A stretch of 24,398 nt of DNA. It comes from Legionella sp. Its GTDB lineage: Bacteria > Pseudomonadota > Gammaproteobacteria > Legionellales > Legionellaceae. The notes under the pieces were generated by a model, which was not told the DNA's origin, did no database searches, and was given only the letters and a program-made list of their open reading frames with translations. Position 1 is the first letter of the stretch. Each line of letters opens with the position of its first letter. The DNA lies in NCBI GenBank assembly GCA_004297865.1, contig SCSO01000201.1, forward strand, positions 1 to 24,398. The letters are read 5' to 3'. Positions 6,417 through 14,656 of this stretch are shown here, in pieces. The position numbers and the translations under genes were made by a program.

Positions 6417-7274
6417 ATGAATAATAAATTAAGGACTGTGAATCTACTCATTGCTAGTGGCGCCTTACTGGCATTAGCTGGTTGTCAAAGTTGTAAAAAT
6501 CCACCCTTTACCCTTGTCAAAGATAATCAGTGCGTTGATGCAAATGGAAATGTAGAGCCTGCGACCACTGCAGCACGTCCAGCAGCGCCTACAGGCCTTA
6601 AGGTAACCGTAGGTGGAAATATTGGCGGAGGTCAATCTTCAACTACTACTGGACTCGCCTCTACTGGCACTGGACATAATCCTGCAACCATAGTGACCTA
6701 TCCTCAAGGTGGGAATGGTCAAACCAAATCCAATTCCGTGGTAGGTGGTGTCCAAGCTGCAGTTACGGTTCCAGTTAGCAAGGCCTTTGTAGGGGCTGAA
6801 GTTGCTGCTGGGGGTTCAGATTACGTTAGTAGTCGTACAGGCATTACTCCTGCGCTTGGCTCATTAGGGCAAGGTATAGTCAATCAAGATGTTAAATTAA
6901 ATAGCTCGGTAACCGCTGCCGCGATCGCGGGCGTTAGTGTAACTGATACGGTGGATTTTTATGCTAAAGGGGGCTGGGCGGGTGCGGGCGCTAATTTTTC
7001 CAGTAGCGTTTGTTTAGAGAACGGAGCTATTTGTAACAGTACAAGCTCTAATGACTTTATAAACGGTTATGTAGCTGGTGCTGGCGTAAATTATAACGCC
7101 ACTCCTAATGTTAGCTTTGGCGCGGAATATCAACATTTTGAATTTGATACGCAAAATCTGTTTGCTGCAGCCGTTGTTAACGGAGCTCTTACTCCTACTG
7201 CAACCACCAACAGCAGCTTTAAAACCACGCAAGATGTTGGTGTTCTTAAAGTAAACGTAAAAGTAAATGCTTAA
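6417..7274 (+). CDS. Lipoprotein with outer-membrane beta-barrel domain
   Basis: This 285-residue protein has a clear lipoprotein signal: a hydrophobic stretch ending LALAGC with Cys23 as the acylation site. A linker rich in Ala, Thr, Pro and Gly (about 47-110) leads into alternating polar and nonpolar strands (VVGGVQAAVTVPVSKAFVGAEV, DFYAKGGWAGAGANF, GYVAGAGVNYNATPNVSFGAEY) typical of eight-stranded OmpA/OmpX-type barrels. The last residues (GVLKVNVKVNA) form a plausible closing strand, though without a terminal aromatic residue. TAAGGA before the ATG is a good ribosome site. A related-looking barrel gene is at 21039-21827. Surface exposure and function are inferred. Confidence 0.75.
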   Translation: MNNKLRTVNLLIASGALLALAGCQSCKNPPFTLVKDNQCVDANGNVEPATTAARPAAPTGLKVTVGGNIGGGQSSTTTGLASTGTGHNPATIVTYPQGGNGQTKSNSVVGGVQAAVTVPVSKAFVGAEVAAGGSDYVSSRTGITPALGSLGQGIVNQDVKLNSSVTAAAIAGVSVTDTVDFYAKGGWAGAGANFSSSVCLENGAICNSTSSNDFINGYVAGAGVNYNATPNVSFGAEYQHFEFDTQNLFAAAVVNGALTPTATTNSSFKTTQDVGVLKVNVKVNA

Positions 7275-7282
7275 AGACCCTT

Positions 7283-7327
7283 CCTTCTCTCGCCAACGGG
7301 AGAAGGTGCCCAAAGGGCAGATGAGGG
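7283..7327. repeat. Dispersed repeat with two hairpins (CCTTCTC...GAGAAGG, GCCC...GGGC)
   Basis: The first hairpin pairs CCTTCTC (7283-7289) with GAGAAGG (7300-7306). The second pairs GCCC (7308-7311) with GGGC (7315-7318), followed by ATGAGGG. This layout is a widely dispersed intergenic repeat type in proteobacteria. It lies just after the lipoprotein stop and its last bases (GAGG) probably serve as the ribosome site of the release-factor gene. Confidence 0.65.
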
Positions 7328-7336
7328 TATTATTAC

Positions 7337-7741
7337 ATGATCACTAAAGATAAATGGGATAAATTAATCGAGTGGATGGCTAAACTCCAGATTAATGAAA
7401 CCGATCTCCTGGAAAAATTCATTATTGGTAGTGGCAAAGGTGGGCAGAAATTACATAAAACCGCATCTACCGTCTATTTAAAACATCTTCCCTCTGGGTT
7501 GGAAATCAAGTGTCAGGAATCACGTAGTCGTGAGGATAATCGTTATTTAGCGCGAGCGCGTCTGTGTGAAAAATTACATGCTATGGTCAGTGATGAACTG
7601 ACTAAAGAGCAGCAAAAAATTGAAAAAATAAAGCGACAGAAGAAGAGACGATCTCGTAAGTCTAAGCAAAAAATGTTGGATGAAAAATCCCAAAAGGGTG
7701 AAATTAAACAGTTACGAAAAAAACCGAGGGCTGATGAATAG
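7337..7741 (+). CDS. Stand-alone GGQ-domain release factor-like protein (ribosome rescue)
   Basis: This 134-residue protein contains only the catalytic RF-1 domain of class I release factors. GSGKGGQKLHKTAS (32-45) carries the GGQ tripeptide that hydrolyses peptidyl-tRNA, followed by the CQESRSREDNRYLARARL segment of the family. The stop-codon recognition domains are absent. A Lys/Arg-rich tail (about 95-130) is like the tail that ArfB and mitochondrial MTRFR/C12orf65 place in the empty mRNA channel of stalled ribosomes. A role in rescuing stalled ribosomes is therefore likely. The sequence around GGQ (LHKTASTVYL rather than VNKTSTAVHL) is nearer the MTRFR-type group than E. coli ArfB. Start support is GAGG about 10 bases upstream, inside the dispersed repeat. 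Confidence 0.85.
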   Translation: MITKDKWDKLIEWMAKLQINETDLLEKFIIGSGKGGQKLHKTASTVYLKHLPSGLEIKCQESRSREDNRYLARARLCEKLHAMVSDELTKEQQKIEKIKRQKKRRSRKSKQKMLDEKSQKGEIKQLRKKPRADE

Positions 7742-7745
7742 ATCC

Positions 7746-7786
7746 TTATGATGGGTCATGACCCAACATAATTGTAGCCTGTATTA
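7746..7786. repeat. Second TGGGTCATGACCCA palindrome followed by a half GTAGCCTGTATTA repeat
   Basis: TGGGTCATGACCCA (7752-7765) is perfect. After an A-A mismatch the pairing extends with TTATG (7746-7750) and CATAA (7767-7771). One arm of the other repeat family, GTAGCCTGTATTA, follows at 7774-7786 without its partner. The TTA at its end is the stop codon (TAA on the minus strand) of the helicase-ankyrin gene. Confidence 0.75.
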
Positions 7787-10700
7787 GGTACCAGGCCCAA
7801 ACATCTTAGTGCTCCGACGAACGATTTCACTTTCACTCAATTGCAGCATGACAGAGAGCACGCCATAGCCTAATAGTTGAGCTAATTCATGAGGTAATAC
7901 ACTCACTTTGTCTTCGGTCTTTCCTTGTTCATTTAATTTTATTTCCAAAATATGCAGTTGTTTTTTATTGATTAAGGCATCGGGGATAGAATTTAAACTG
8001 GCTCTGCTAAATACCAACGGGATGCGAATATAATCAGGATTGTCTTTAACAAAAAAATCCACACACTTTTGCGAATTAAACCAGATGGCACTCATGAAAG
8101 GAGTTATCCCATATTGATTTACTGCATCAAGAGGCTCTCCTAATTCTTTTAAAACTATTAAACTCTCTACTTTGTCAGTATCTGCAGCCAGATGAGCAGG
8201 GGTTGAGCCAATACTACAGCGTTCGGATAAATTAACACCTATGCTATGCAAATATTTTAAAATTTTAGGCCAACCAAATCCTGCAGCAACATGAGCCAGA
8301 TTGTTATCTAATTTATTTTTTTGCTTAGGGTCCACTCCCAAATCAACCAACTTCTCTACAACTTCGTCATATCCTAATTGCACCGCTGCTTCGATGGGAG
8401 TAAGAGCTTCATTGGTAATCCTTAACTCCCCAAGCTCTAGTCGGGATATAGTACTCAGAGTATTTACGTTATCTCTGCAACGTTGATTTAAATTACACTT
8501 TACTTCTTTTAAAACACTCAAAACATGGAATTTCTTTTTAAATATCGCATAATGCGCCTGGCTATATCCTGATTGATCTAACTGGTCGAAGTCTACGGCT
8601 AGTCTTTTTAATGACTTTAAGGCCCCAACATCGCCATTAATGGTTGCTATCGCAGCAGGAGTTATGCCTCCATGATTTTCTATATTTAAATCTAAACCGT
8701 TCTCTTTGAGTATTTTTAATATTTCAAAAGTCTCGCGGGATCGATTGTTCTCAAAAATTGCGGCATGAGCCACAGTTGCGCCTGTATTATCTTTTGCCTG
8801 AATGTCAGCACCTAACTTGAGCAACAGTTTTAAAGTGCTTACTTGTTGATTAGCTACTGCAACGTGTAATGCAGTTGCCCCAAGTTTATTTTTTGCATTG
8901 ATATTCGCGCCATATTTATGAAATAACTCGATAGCTTTATCCCACCCCCATGTTGTAGCAAACATCGTGGGTGTAATGCCTACCAAAATTTGTTTATCAA
9001 TTTGGGCTTCGACAAAATTTTTCAATTTACCAAGAAAATGCGTTTGGATTTGGGTCAATCCCTCTTTAAGTACTGCATTGAGATTTTTACAATTTAATAT
9101 CTCTTGTACTGGTAATTTAATAAAACGTGCATGATTAACTAAACATCGCAAAAACAATCGCGAAGAGTCGTGATTGGCATTTATGAGAGTCACTAAGCCC
9201 ACAATATTTATCTGTTTCTGTTTCAAGATATTATCCAATAAGCCTAGCATTTGTTCTTCAGTCAGAGTGCGACTTGCTACAGCAGTAGTAGAGGACGTCG
9301 ATGCAGAAACAGTCGTTTTTGCTGGTGCTGCACTTTTAGCTTTTTGGGATTTAGATTTGGCTTTGTCTTTAGAATTCTCAGTGACACTTCCTGGAGTCTC
9401 TGCTATAGGATTAGGCTCTGAAAAAAATCTAAGACTTGAACTCGTACTTGAACTTGAACTTGCACTCGTACTTGGACTTGAAGTATCGAATCGGGCTTCA
9501 ATATCATCTGCTTGTTGAGTATTCCCTAAGTTTCTCTGGCGTACAGCTTCTTTTTGCCAATCCTCTACCTTATTCACTACGTTATACTCAACCTTAGTCG
9601 AACTGGTAGAAGCCGATTGGGTGAAAACAGGTCGCACAGCATTCACTAAATGTTCCGTGTCATGTGTGGAATCTTGCACCACTATCAACTGTTTCTTTGC
9701 CCGAGTTGCGCCCGTTGTTAACTCATCACAGAAGGGTAAAAATTCTTCCCGACTCTGCCCAGTTTTCGCACGATGACCAGAATGTTCAGCAATGAATGGC
9801 TGTTTGCTTAAAAGTTTATTGGCCTCCATAGCGACCTTCGATGCAAAAGGTTTCCACATCACGATGCGCTCATATTCCAATCCTTTAATTTGGGCGGGAG
9901 TAAACACTAACGGAGTGCCAAACTTAATTTTCGCCTCTTCAATCAATTCCGGTGAAGTTACTACCGCCAAATGAATACCTTGCTGTAATAAATCACTCAA
10001 ATCAGCAGCCGAACTCCGCCACTCTATGTATCCAGGGCCTAAATTCGCCGTACTCGCCAACTCCATATGATGCGACTCGCCTTTATCTGCAGCACCGCCG
10101 ACTAAATGATACTTTAAGGCAATCAATCGATTCGCTACATTAATGACGGCTTGTGCACAACGAAATGTCCCTTTTAAACGTTGCTCGGTTAAAGGGATTT
10201 TTAAGCTATGATATAAATTGCGTAAATAAGAAAGCCGTGATTTACCATCAAAAAGAATTTGGTGATCTCCTAAAAAATAAACAATATTCATGCCCTCGGC
10301 ATAACTGCTTGCTTTTTTCAATTGATCACAAGTACAGTCCTGCGCCTCATCCAAAAGAACTAAGGCGAATTCTTCATTCCCTTCGGGATAACTAAGTTCT
10401 AAATCGACTAGACCTGTGTTTTTAAGATACGCGACGTATCGGGTAAATAAATCATAAATTTCTTTTCGGGCTGTAGCTCTTTTCTCTTCTGCAACGAAAG
10501 TGCAACTTTGTTTATTACCTAAGGCAGCGTACTGTTCAGCGGTGTAACCTGAAGCGATGCGAAACTCTAACCAAACGCGCATTAAATCATAATCCAGTTT
10601 TATTTCCTTGCTCTTACACCATGCCGTAAATTCCTCATAACCTTTAGTTAGTTTTATTTTAGGATTTTTCCGTTTTGCTAAATCTTCAAAGGTTAGAAAC

Positions 10701-11368
10701 TCCACTCGCTTTTGCATTTCAGGATCAGCAACGAGATTCATCCATTCTGCACGTGTCAAGGCAACTAAAAAAGGAGAACGACTTAGGATCAATACCGGTT
10801 TGAGATCATCATCGTTATTATTCATTTCCTGATGGACGTGTTTTTGCGCCATGGATAAAGCCACACTGGTTTTACCCGAACCTGCCGGACCTAGACCTAC
10901 TGCTGGAGTTGTTATGGTCCGAGCATTTTCTTGTTCATCAGTAAAATGGATGAGTTGTTGATGGTGGAATTCTATTCCTTTTAAATTAAAATCGTTTTGA
11001 GCACCCTGCTCGTCTAAATCGGTTACGCCTTCACAAAGGGTAAATTTCTTTTTATTAGTCTTAAGTTGTTCTGCTACCTTTTGCATATGGGCAGGTAATA
11101 CATTGGAATTTCTTAGAAATCGACTTTTGTGATAATCGTGATTTTCAACCACATCTAATAAAAAAAGCTTGCCTTTAAACGTCGTGAAGAGCAAACGCTC
11201 ATCATCCGTTGCACGAATACTGTATAAGGGAAACTCCCCGGTATTTTGCAATTTTTCCAGATTTAAATTGGTGTATTCACCATTTAATAATTGCTGAATT
11301 TTTTTCTTATATGGAGAAAATAACTCCTTATCTCCTTCCACATCTCGCCAAAATAATACTGTACTCAT
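7784..11368 (-). CDS. UvrD-like SF1 helicase fused to ankyrin repeats, candidate effector
   Basis: With the start at 11368 this is a 1194-residue protein. A strong promoter at 11397-11425 would begin transcription near 11390, so the longer frame starting at 11467 should not be translated. Residues 46-85 (LYSIRATDDERLLFTTFKG...NHDYHKSRF) resemble a RelE/ParE-type strand-and-His segment. The SF1 helicase core follows: Walker A GPAGSGKT (160-167), DEAQD (340-344), GDHQ (367-370), QIKGLEY (493-499) and TTGATRA (551-557). A Ser/Thr/Lys-rich linker (about 629-702) leads to about nine ankyrin repeats (798-1107), several with canonical G-T-LH-A spacing (LGATALHVAVANQQ). All core motifs look intact. 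Helicase plus ankyrin recalls eukaryotic TRANK1. The stop codon lies in a palindromic repeat, so the C-terminus may be truncated. Host targeting is inferred. Confidence 0.85.
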   Translation of the reverse strand: MSTVLFWRDVEGDKELFSPYKKKIQQLLNGEYTNLNLEKLQNTGEFPLYSIRATDDERLLFTTFKGKLFLLDVVENHDYHKSRFLRNSNVLPAHMQKVAEQLKTNKKKFTLCEGVTDLDEQGAQNDFNLKGIEFHHQQLIHFTDEQENARTITTPAVGLGPAGSGKTSVALSMAQKHVHQEMNNNDDDLKPVLILSRSPFLVALTRAEWMNLVADPEMQKRVEFLTFEDLAKRKNPKIKLTKGYEEFTAWCKSKEIKLDYDLMRVWLEFRIASGYTAEQYAALGNKQSCTFVAEEKRATARKEIYDLFTRYVAYLKNTGLVDLELSYPEGNEEFALVLLDEAQDCTCDQLKKASSYAEGMNIVYFLGDHQILFDGKSRLSYLRNLYHSLKIPLTEQRLKGTFRCAQAVINVANRLIALKYHLVGGAADKGESHHMELASTANLGPGYIEWRSSAADLSDLLQQGIHLAVVTSPELIEEAKIKFGTPLVFTPAQIKGLEYERIVMWKPFASKVAMEANKLLSKQPFIAEHSGHRAKTGQSREEFLPFCDELTTGATRAKKQLIVVQDSTHDTEHLVNAVRPVFTQSASTSSTKVEYNVVNKVEDWQKEAVRQRNLGNTQQADDIEARFDTSSPSTSASSSSSTSSSLRFFSEPNPIAETPGSVTENSKDKAKSKSQKAKSAAPAKTTVSASTSSTTAVASRTLTEEQMLGLLDNILKQKQINIVGLVTLINANHDSSRLFLRCLVNHARFIKLPVQEILNCKNLNAVLKEGLTQIQTHFLGKLKNFVEAQIDKQILVGITPTMFATTWGWDKAIELFHKYGANINAKNKLGATALHVAVANQQVSTLKLLLKLGADIQAKDNTGATVAHAAIFENNRSRETFEILKILKENGLDLNIENHGGITPAAIATINGDVGALKSLKRLAVDFDQLDQSGYSQAHYAIFKKKFHVLSVLKEVKCNLNQRCRDNVNTLSTISRLELGELRITNEALTPIEAAVQLGYDEVVEKLVDLGVDPKQKNKLDNNLAHVAAGFGWPKILKYLHSIGVNLSERCSIGSTPAHLAADTDKVESLIVLKELGEPLDAVNQYGITPFMSAIWFNSQKCVDFFVKDNPDYIRIPLVFSRASLNSIPDALINKKQLHILEIKLNEQGKTEDKVSVLPHELAQLLGYGVLSVMLQLSESEIVRRSTKMFGPGT
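9434..9483 (-). repeat. In-frame hexanucleotide-like Ser/Thr-coding repeat
   Basis: On the minus strand, repeated units close to TCAAGT (variants TCGAGT, TCAAGC) encode a run of Ser with Thr and Ala in the linker between the helicase and ankyrin parts. Unit changes of six bases would keep the frame, so the linker length could vary between strains. Confidence 0.6.
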
Positions 11369-11396
11369 GAAATCCACATATTTTACAAAATGATTG

Positions 11397-11425
11397 ATTA
11401 TATTACATTTTGACCTTTTTGTAAA
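11397..11425 (-). promoter_or_regulatory. Strong sigma70-like promoter of the helicase-ankyrin gene
   Basis: On the minus strand TTTACA (11420-11425) and a perfect TATAAT (11397-11402) are separated by 17 bases. This lies inside the longest open frame (which starts at 11467) and fixes the likely start codon at 11368, with a leader of about 22 bases and a weak GGAT ribosome site. Confidence 0.65.
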
Positions 11426-11517
11426 TTTATTTGCCATTCCATTCTCATCGCACGGAATTTCAGGCATACTTTTACTAATATACTAATACCGCTACATCAC
11501 CGGCCATAAGGCAAGCT

Positions 11518-12315
11518 ATGTTAAAGCAAATTCTTACCATGGGTGCCGTCATTTTTGTCTTTGTCGTGGTACTCATGTACGTGTTTCAACGGCATTTAAT
11601 TTACTTCCCCGATCGCCATCATCCTCATTTAGAGCAATTTTCAGCCCAAGACATGCAAGTTATCACCCTGAAAACAAAGGATAAAATCAGTTTAAACTCC
11701 TGGTATAAACCCGCCTTAAGTAAGCATCCTACTATTCTTTATTTGCACGGGAATGCCGGTCATATAGGCTATAGAGTTCCTTTAGTTCGCCAATTCATGG
11801 ATGCCGGTTTAGGTGTATTTTTATTAGAATATCGCGGTTATGGCGGAAATAAAGGCTCGCCATCTGAACAGGGCTTTTATGAAGATGGCCGCGCCGCCAT
11901 GGCCTTTCTTAATAATCAGGGCATTAGTTCAAAGCATATTATTTTATTTGGTGAATCCCTAGGTTCCGGAGTCGCTACTTATTTAGCCACGCAATACCCT
12001 ATATGTGCCGTAGTTTTGCACTCACCGTTTTCCTCTTTGACGCGAGTGGCTCAGTTTCACTACCCTTGGATTCCGCTTACTCCCTGGGATAAATACGACT
12101 CTTTGTCCCGCATTCAATTGATTAAGGCCCCTATTTTAATTACCCATGGCACTAAAGATAGAATCGTTCCCTACGAGGAAGGCTTAACGCTTTATCAAGC
12201 GGCCAATCAACCCAAAAAATTATTGCGAGTTAAAGACAAAGATCATAATGACTTATGGAAAAGTGATCATTACAGTCAAAAAGTTATTGATTTTATTGAA
12301 CAATATTGCCATTAA
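11518..12315 (+). CDS. Membrane-anchored alpha/beta hydrolase (ABHD13/ABHD17-like)
   Basis: This 265-residue serine hydrolase has one N-terminal membrane anchor (residues about 5-25) followed by the family's HLIYFPDR segment. LYLHGNAGHIG is the oxyanion-hole region, GESLGSG the nucleophile elbow, THGTKDRIVP supplies the Asp and KDHND the His of the triad. These features match the bacterial and eukaryotic ABHD13/ABHD17/Bem46 group, which includes depalmitoylases and esterases; the true substrate cannot be read here. AAGGC six bases before the ATG supports the start, and a TATACT -10-like box lies at 11479-11484. It diverges from the helicase gene and precedes egtB by 98 bases, probably as a separate unit. 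Confidence 0.86.
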   Translation: MLKQILTMGAVIFVFVVVLMYVFQRHLIYFPDRHHPHLEQFSAQDMQVITLKTKDKISLNSWYKPALSKHPTILYLHGNAGHIGYRVPLVRQFMDAGLGVFLLEYRGYGGNKGSPSEQGFYEDGRAAMAFLNNQGISSKHIILFGESLGSGVATYLATQYPICAVVLHSPFSSLTRVAQFHYPWIPLTPWDKYDSLSRIQLIKAPILITHGTKDRIVPYEEGLTLYQAANQPKKLLRVKDKDHNDLWKSDHYSQKVIDFIEQYCH

Positions 12316-12413
12316 GTCGCCTCTTATTGCGCAACAAGGATTCATAAGGAACAAAAACAATAAAATACATCTATACTTGAATATATTTTCATCGCTAGCA
12401 AAACAGGATGTTT

Positions 12414-13664
12414 ATGCGGGAAAAGCTTATTCAAGGGCTACAGCAAGTCCGTTCATATTCTGAAAAACTCTGCGAACCCTTAACCACTGAAGATTATGTC
12501 ATCCAGGGCATGGAAGACGTGAGTCCTGCTAAATGGCATTTGGCGCATACGACTTGGTTTTTTGAAACCTTCATTTTGACTCCTTATTTAACGCAAACAT
12601 ATAAGGTTTTTCATCCAGCTTTTGCTTACTTATTTAATTCCTATTATCAAGAAATGGGCAAACCTTATCCTCGCCCCCAAAGAGGATTGCTTTCTCGTCC
12701 CAGCGTGGCCATGATTTATGATTATCGCAAACACGTGGATGCTTATCTGCTAGAACTTTTAAGCACCGTTTCTGAACAAAAACTTAAAGAACTGCATCCT
12801 TTGATTGTTTTAGGAATGGAACACGAGCAGCAACATCAAGAATTACTCTTAATGGATATCAAATATAATTTTTCCTTAAATCCTGAATTTTCGGTGTATG
12901 CCCCAGTCAAATCCGTCACCCAATCAGCTGAGCCTTTAGAGTTTATTTCTAACCCAGGTGGTTTAGTGACTATAGGGTATCAAGGCGATCAATTTCATTT
13001 TGATAATGAGCTTCCCGTGCATCAAACCTTTCTTTATCCCTTTGCAATGGCTTCACGCTTAATTACCAACCAAGAATATTTAGAGTTTATTGCGGATAAA
13101 GGCTACAACACCCCTTCTTTATGGTTATCTGATGGTTGGGATTGGCTCAATAGCCAGAAAATTAAAGCCCCCTTGTATTGGGAAGAAGACCATGCTGATA
13201 CCTTGGTTTTTACTTTGCATGGGTTGGAACTGCTCAAGCCGCATGAACCCGTGGCCCATGTGAGTTTCTACGAAGCCGATGCTTTTGCTCGTTGGCGTGG
13301 CTGTCGCTTAGCGACAGAGGCCGAGTGGGAGTATTTTGTTAATTTGCATCAGCTGACACCTAATGAAGGGAATTTTATGGAGTCAGGATTTTATCATCCT
13401 CAAGCGTCTACTGAAGATTCGCTTAGCCAATTTTTTGGTGACCTGTGGGAATGGACGGTGAGTCCCTATTTACCTTACCCTGGCTACAAACCACTGCCCG
13501 GAGCTTTAGGTGAATACAATGGTAAATTCATGAACAATCAACGGGTATTAAAAGGTGGTAGCTGCGTCACTCCCAAAACGCATATTCGCTCCTCCTATCG
13601 TAATTTCTTTCAACCTGATAAACGCTGGCAATTTAGTGGGATCCGTTTGGTGCAATATTATTAG
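12414..13664 (+). CDS. egtB: Ergothioneine sulfoxide synthase EgtB
   Basis: EgtB is the non-haem iron enzyme that joins hercynine to the sulfur of cysteine or gamma-glutamylcysteine, forming a sulfoxide on the way to ergothioneine. The N-terminal DinB-like part shows KWHLAHTTWFFETF near residue 40 and MEHEQQHQE near 136-142, which together supply the three-His iron site. The C-terminal half is an FGE-sulfatase domain (HVSFYEADAFARWRGCRLATEAEWEY, then FGDLWEWT and GGSCVT...RSSYRNFF). The first ATG, at 12408, directly abuts the AGG ribosome site, whereas the second, at 12414, has proper spacing, so I use 12414 (416 residues). egtD follows after 8 bases. Cys versus gamma-Glu-Cys preference cannot be judged by eye, and no C-S lyase gene is in the window. 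Confidence 0.92.
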   Translation: MREKLIQGLQQVRSYSEKLCEPLTTEDYVIQGMEDVSPAKWHLAHTTWFFETFILTPYLTQTYKVFHPAFAYLFNSYYQEMGKPYPRPQRGLLSRPSVAMIYDYRKHVDAYLLELLSTVSEQKLKELHPLIVLGMEHEQQHQELLLMDIKYNFSLNPEFSVYAPVKSVTQSAEPLEFISNPGGLVTIGYQGDQFHFDNELPVHQTFLYPFAMASRLITNQEYLEFIADKGYNTPSLWLSDGWDWLNSQKIKAPLYWEEDHADTLVFTLHGLELLKPHEPVAHVSFYEADAFARWRGCRLATEAEWEYFVNLHQLTPNEGNFMESGFYHPQASTEDSLSQFFGDLWEWTVSPYLPYPGYKPLPGALGEYNGKFMNNQRVLKGGSCVTPKTHIRSSYRNFFQPDKRWQFSGIRLVQYY

Positions 13665-13672
13665 GAGATGCT

Positions 13673-14656
13673 ATGGCTGCGAAATTAAAACATGAAGAAT
13701 TATTGAGTGAACAAGAGTTCGCTAAAGATGTCGCAAAAGGATTAGCCAGCGACAAAAAATTCCTCTATGCCAAGTACTTCTATGACATGAAAGGGAGTGA
13801 AATATTTAATCAAATCACGCGTCATCCCGATTATTATCTCACTAATTGTGAAATTGAAATTTTGGATAATCATAAAAAAGAATTATCACAAATAATGAGC
13901 GCTGAACCTTATAACATCATTGAATTAGGTCCAGGAGAAGGGATTAAAACTAAAATTTTACTGGATCAATTGATGCAAGATCAACGTGACTTCACTTATT
14001 TTGCCATCGACATTTCGCAAAAATATTTAAAACAAATCACGAAACACTTTCATAAAAATATACCTAATCTCAAAATCAAAACTGTTCATTCCGATTTTTT
14101 CAAAGGACTAAAAAAATTAGCTAAACAACCCCATAAAAATATGGTGTTATTTTTAGGTTCAAGCATAGGTAATATGGACCCTGCAGACACCAAACATTTT
14201 CTTGCAGAATTATGGGGCACATTACATGATGGCGATTATCTTTTGATAGGTTTTGATTTAAGAAAAGATCTTAAGACCTTGATGAAAGCTTATGATGATA
14301 GCGATGGGCTAACCCGCGATTTTAATTTAAATTTATTAGATCGGATCAATCGAGAATTACATGCGAATTTTGATACGGCCTTTTTTCATCATTATGCTAC
14401 TTATGATGTGTATTCTGGAGCCATGAAAAGTTATTTAATCAGCTTTAAAAAGCAACAAGTTTATATTGAGGCCTTGCATCAAACCTTTACTTTCCAAGAA
14501 TTTGAACCCATTCATGTCGAAAACTCTTACAAGTATCTGCATTCGCAAATCGAAGACTATGCGACTAACACCGGATTTGAGATTGTTAGACATTTTTCTG
14601 ATGCCAAAGGTTATTTCTTAAATTCATTATGGCGGGTTAAAAAATGTCCCCTTTAA
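13673..14656 (+). CDS. egtD: L-histidine N-alpha-methyltransferase EgtD
   Basis: This 327-residue SAM-dependent enzyme trimethylates histidine to hercynine, the first step of ergothioneine synthesis. The family landmarks are present: YDMKGSEIFNQITRHPDYYLTNCE at the N-terminus, the SAM-binding loop IELGPGEG (83-90), YFAIDIS, VLFLGSSIGNM, and the substrate-site segment HVENSYKY near residue 283. The length equals typical EgtD. AGGAG five bases before the ATG is a strong ribosome site. With egtB just upstream this is a two-gene ergothioneine operon in the order egtB-egtD. Confidence 0.94.
   Translation: MAAKLKHEELLSEQEFAKDVAKGLASDKKFLYAKYFYDMKGSEIFNQITRHPDYYLTNCEIEILDNHKKELSQIMSAEPYNIIELGPGEGIKTKILLDQLMQDQRDFTYFAIDISQKYLKQITKHFHKNIPNLKIKTVHSDFFKGLKKLAKQPHKNMVLFLGSSIGNMDPADTKHFLAELWGTLHDGDYLLIGFDLRKDLKTLMKAYDDSDGLTRDFNLNLLDRINRELHANFDTAFFHHYATYDVYSGAMKSYLISFKKQQVYIEALHQTFTFQEFEPIHVENSYKYLHSQIEDYATNTGFEIVRHFSDAKGYFLNSLWRVKKCPL

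Noticed and set aside
9174..9518. Plus-strand ORF of 114 codons with Leu/Glu/Val repeats
   Set aside because: It is the antisense of the Ser-rich linker repeat in the helicase-ankyrin gene; the repeat creates an artificial open frame.
12408..12413. First ATG of egtB as the start codon
   Set aside because: The AGG ribosome site directly touches it; the ATG six bases later has proper spacing.
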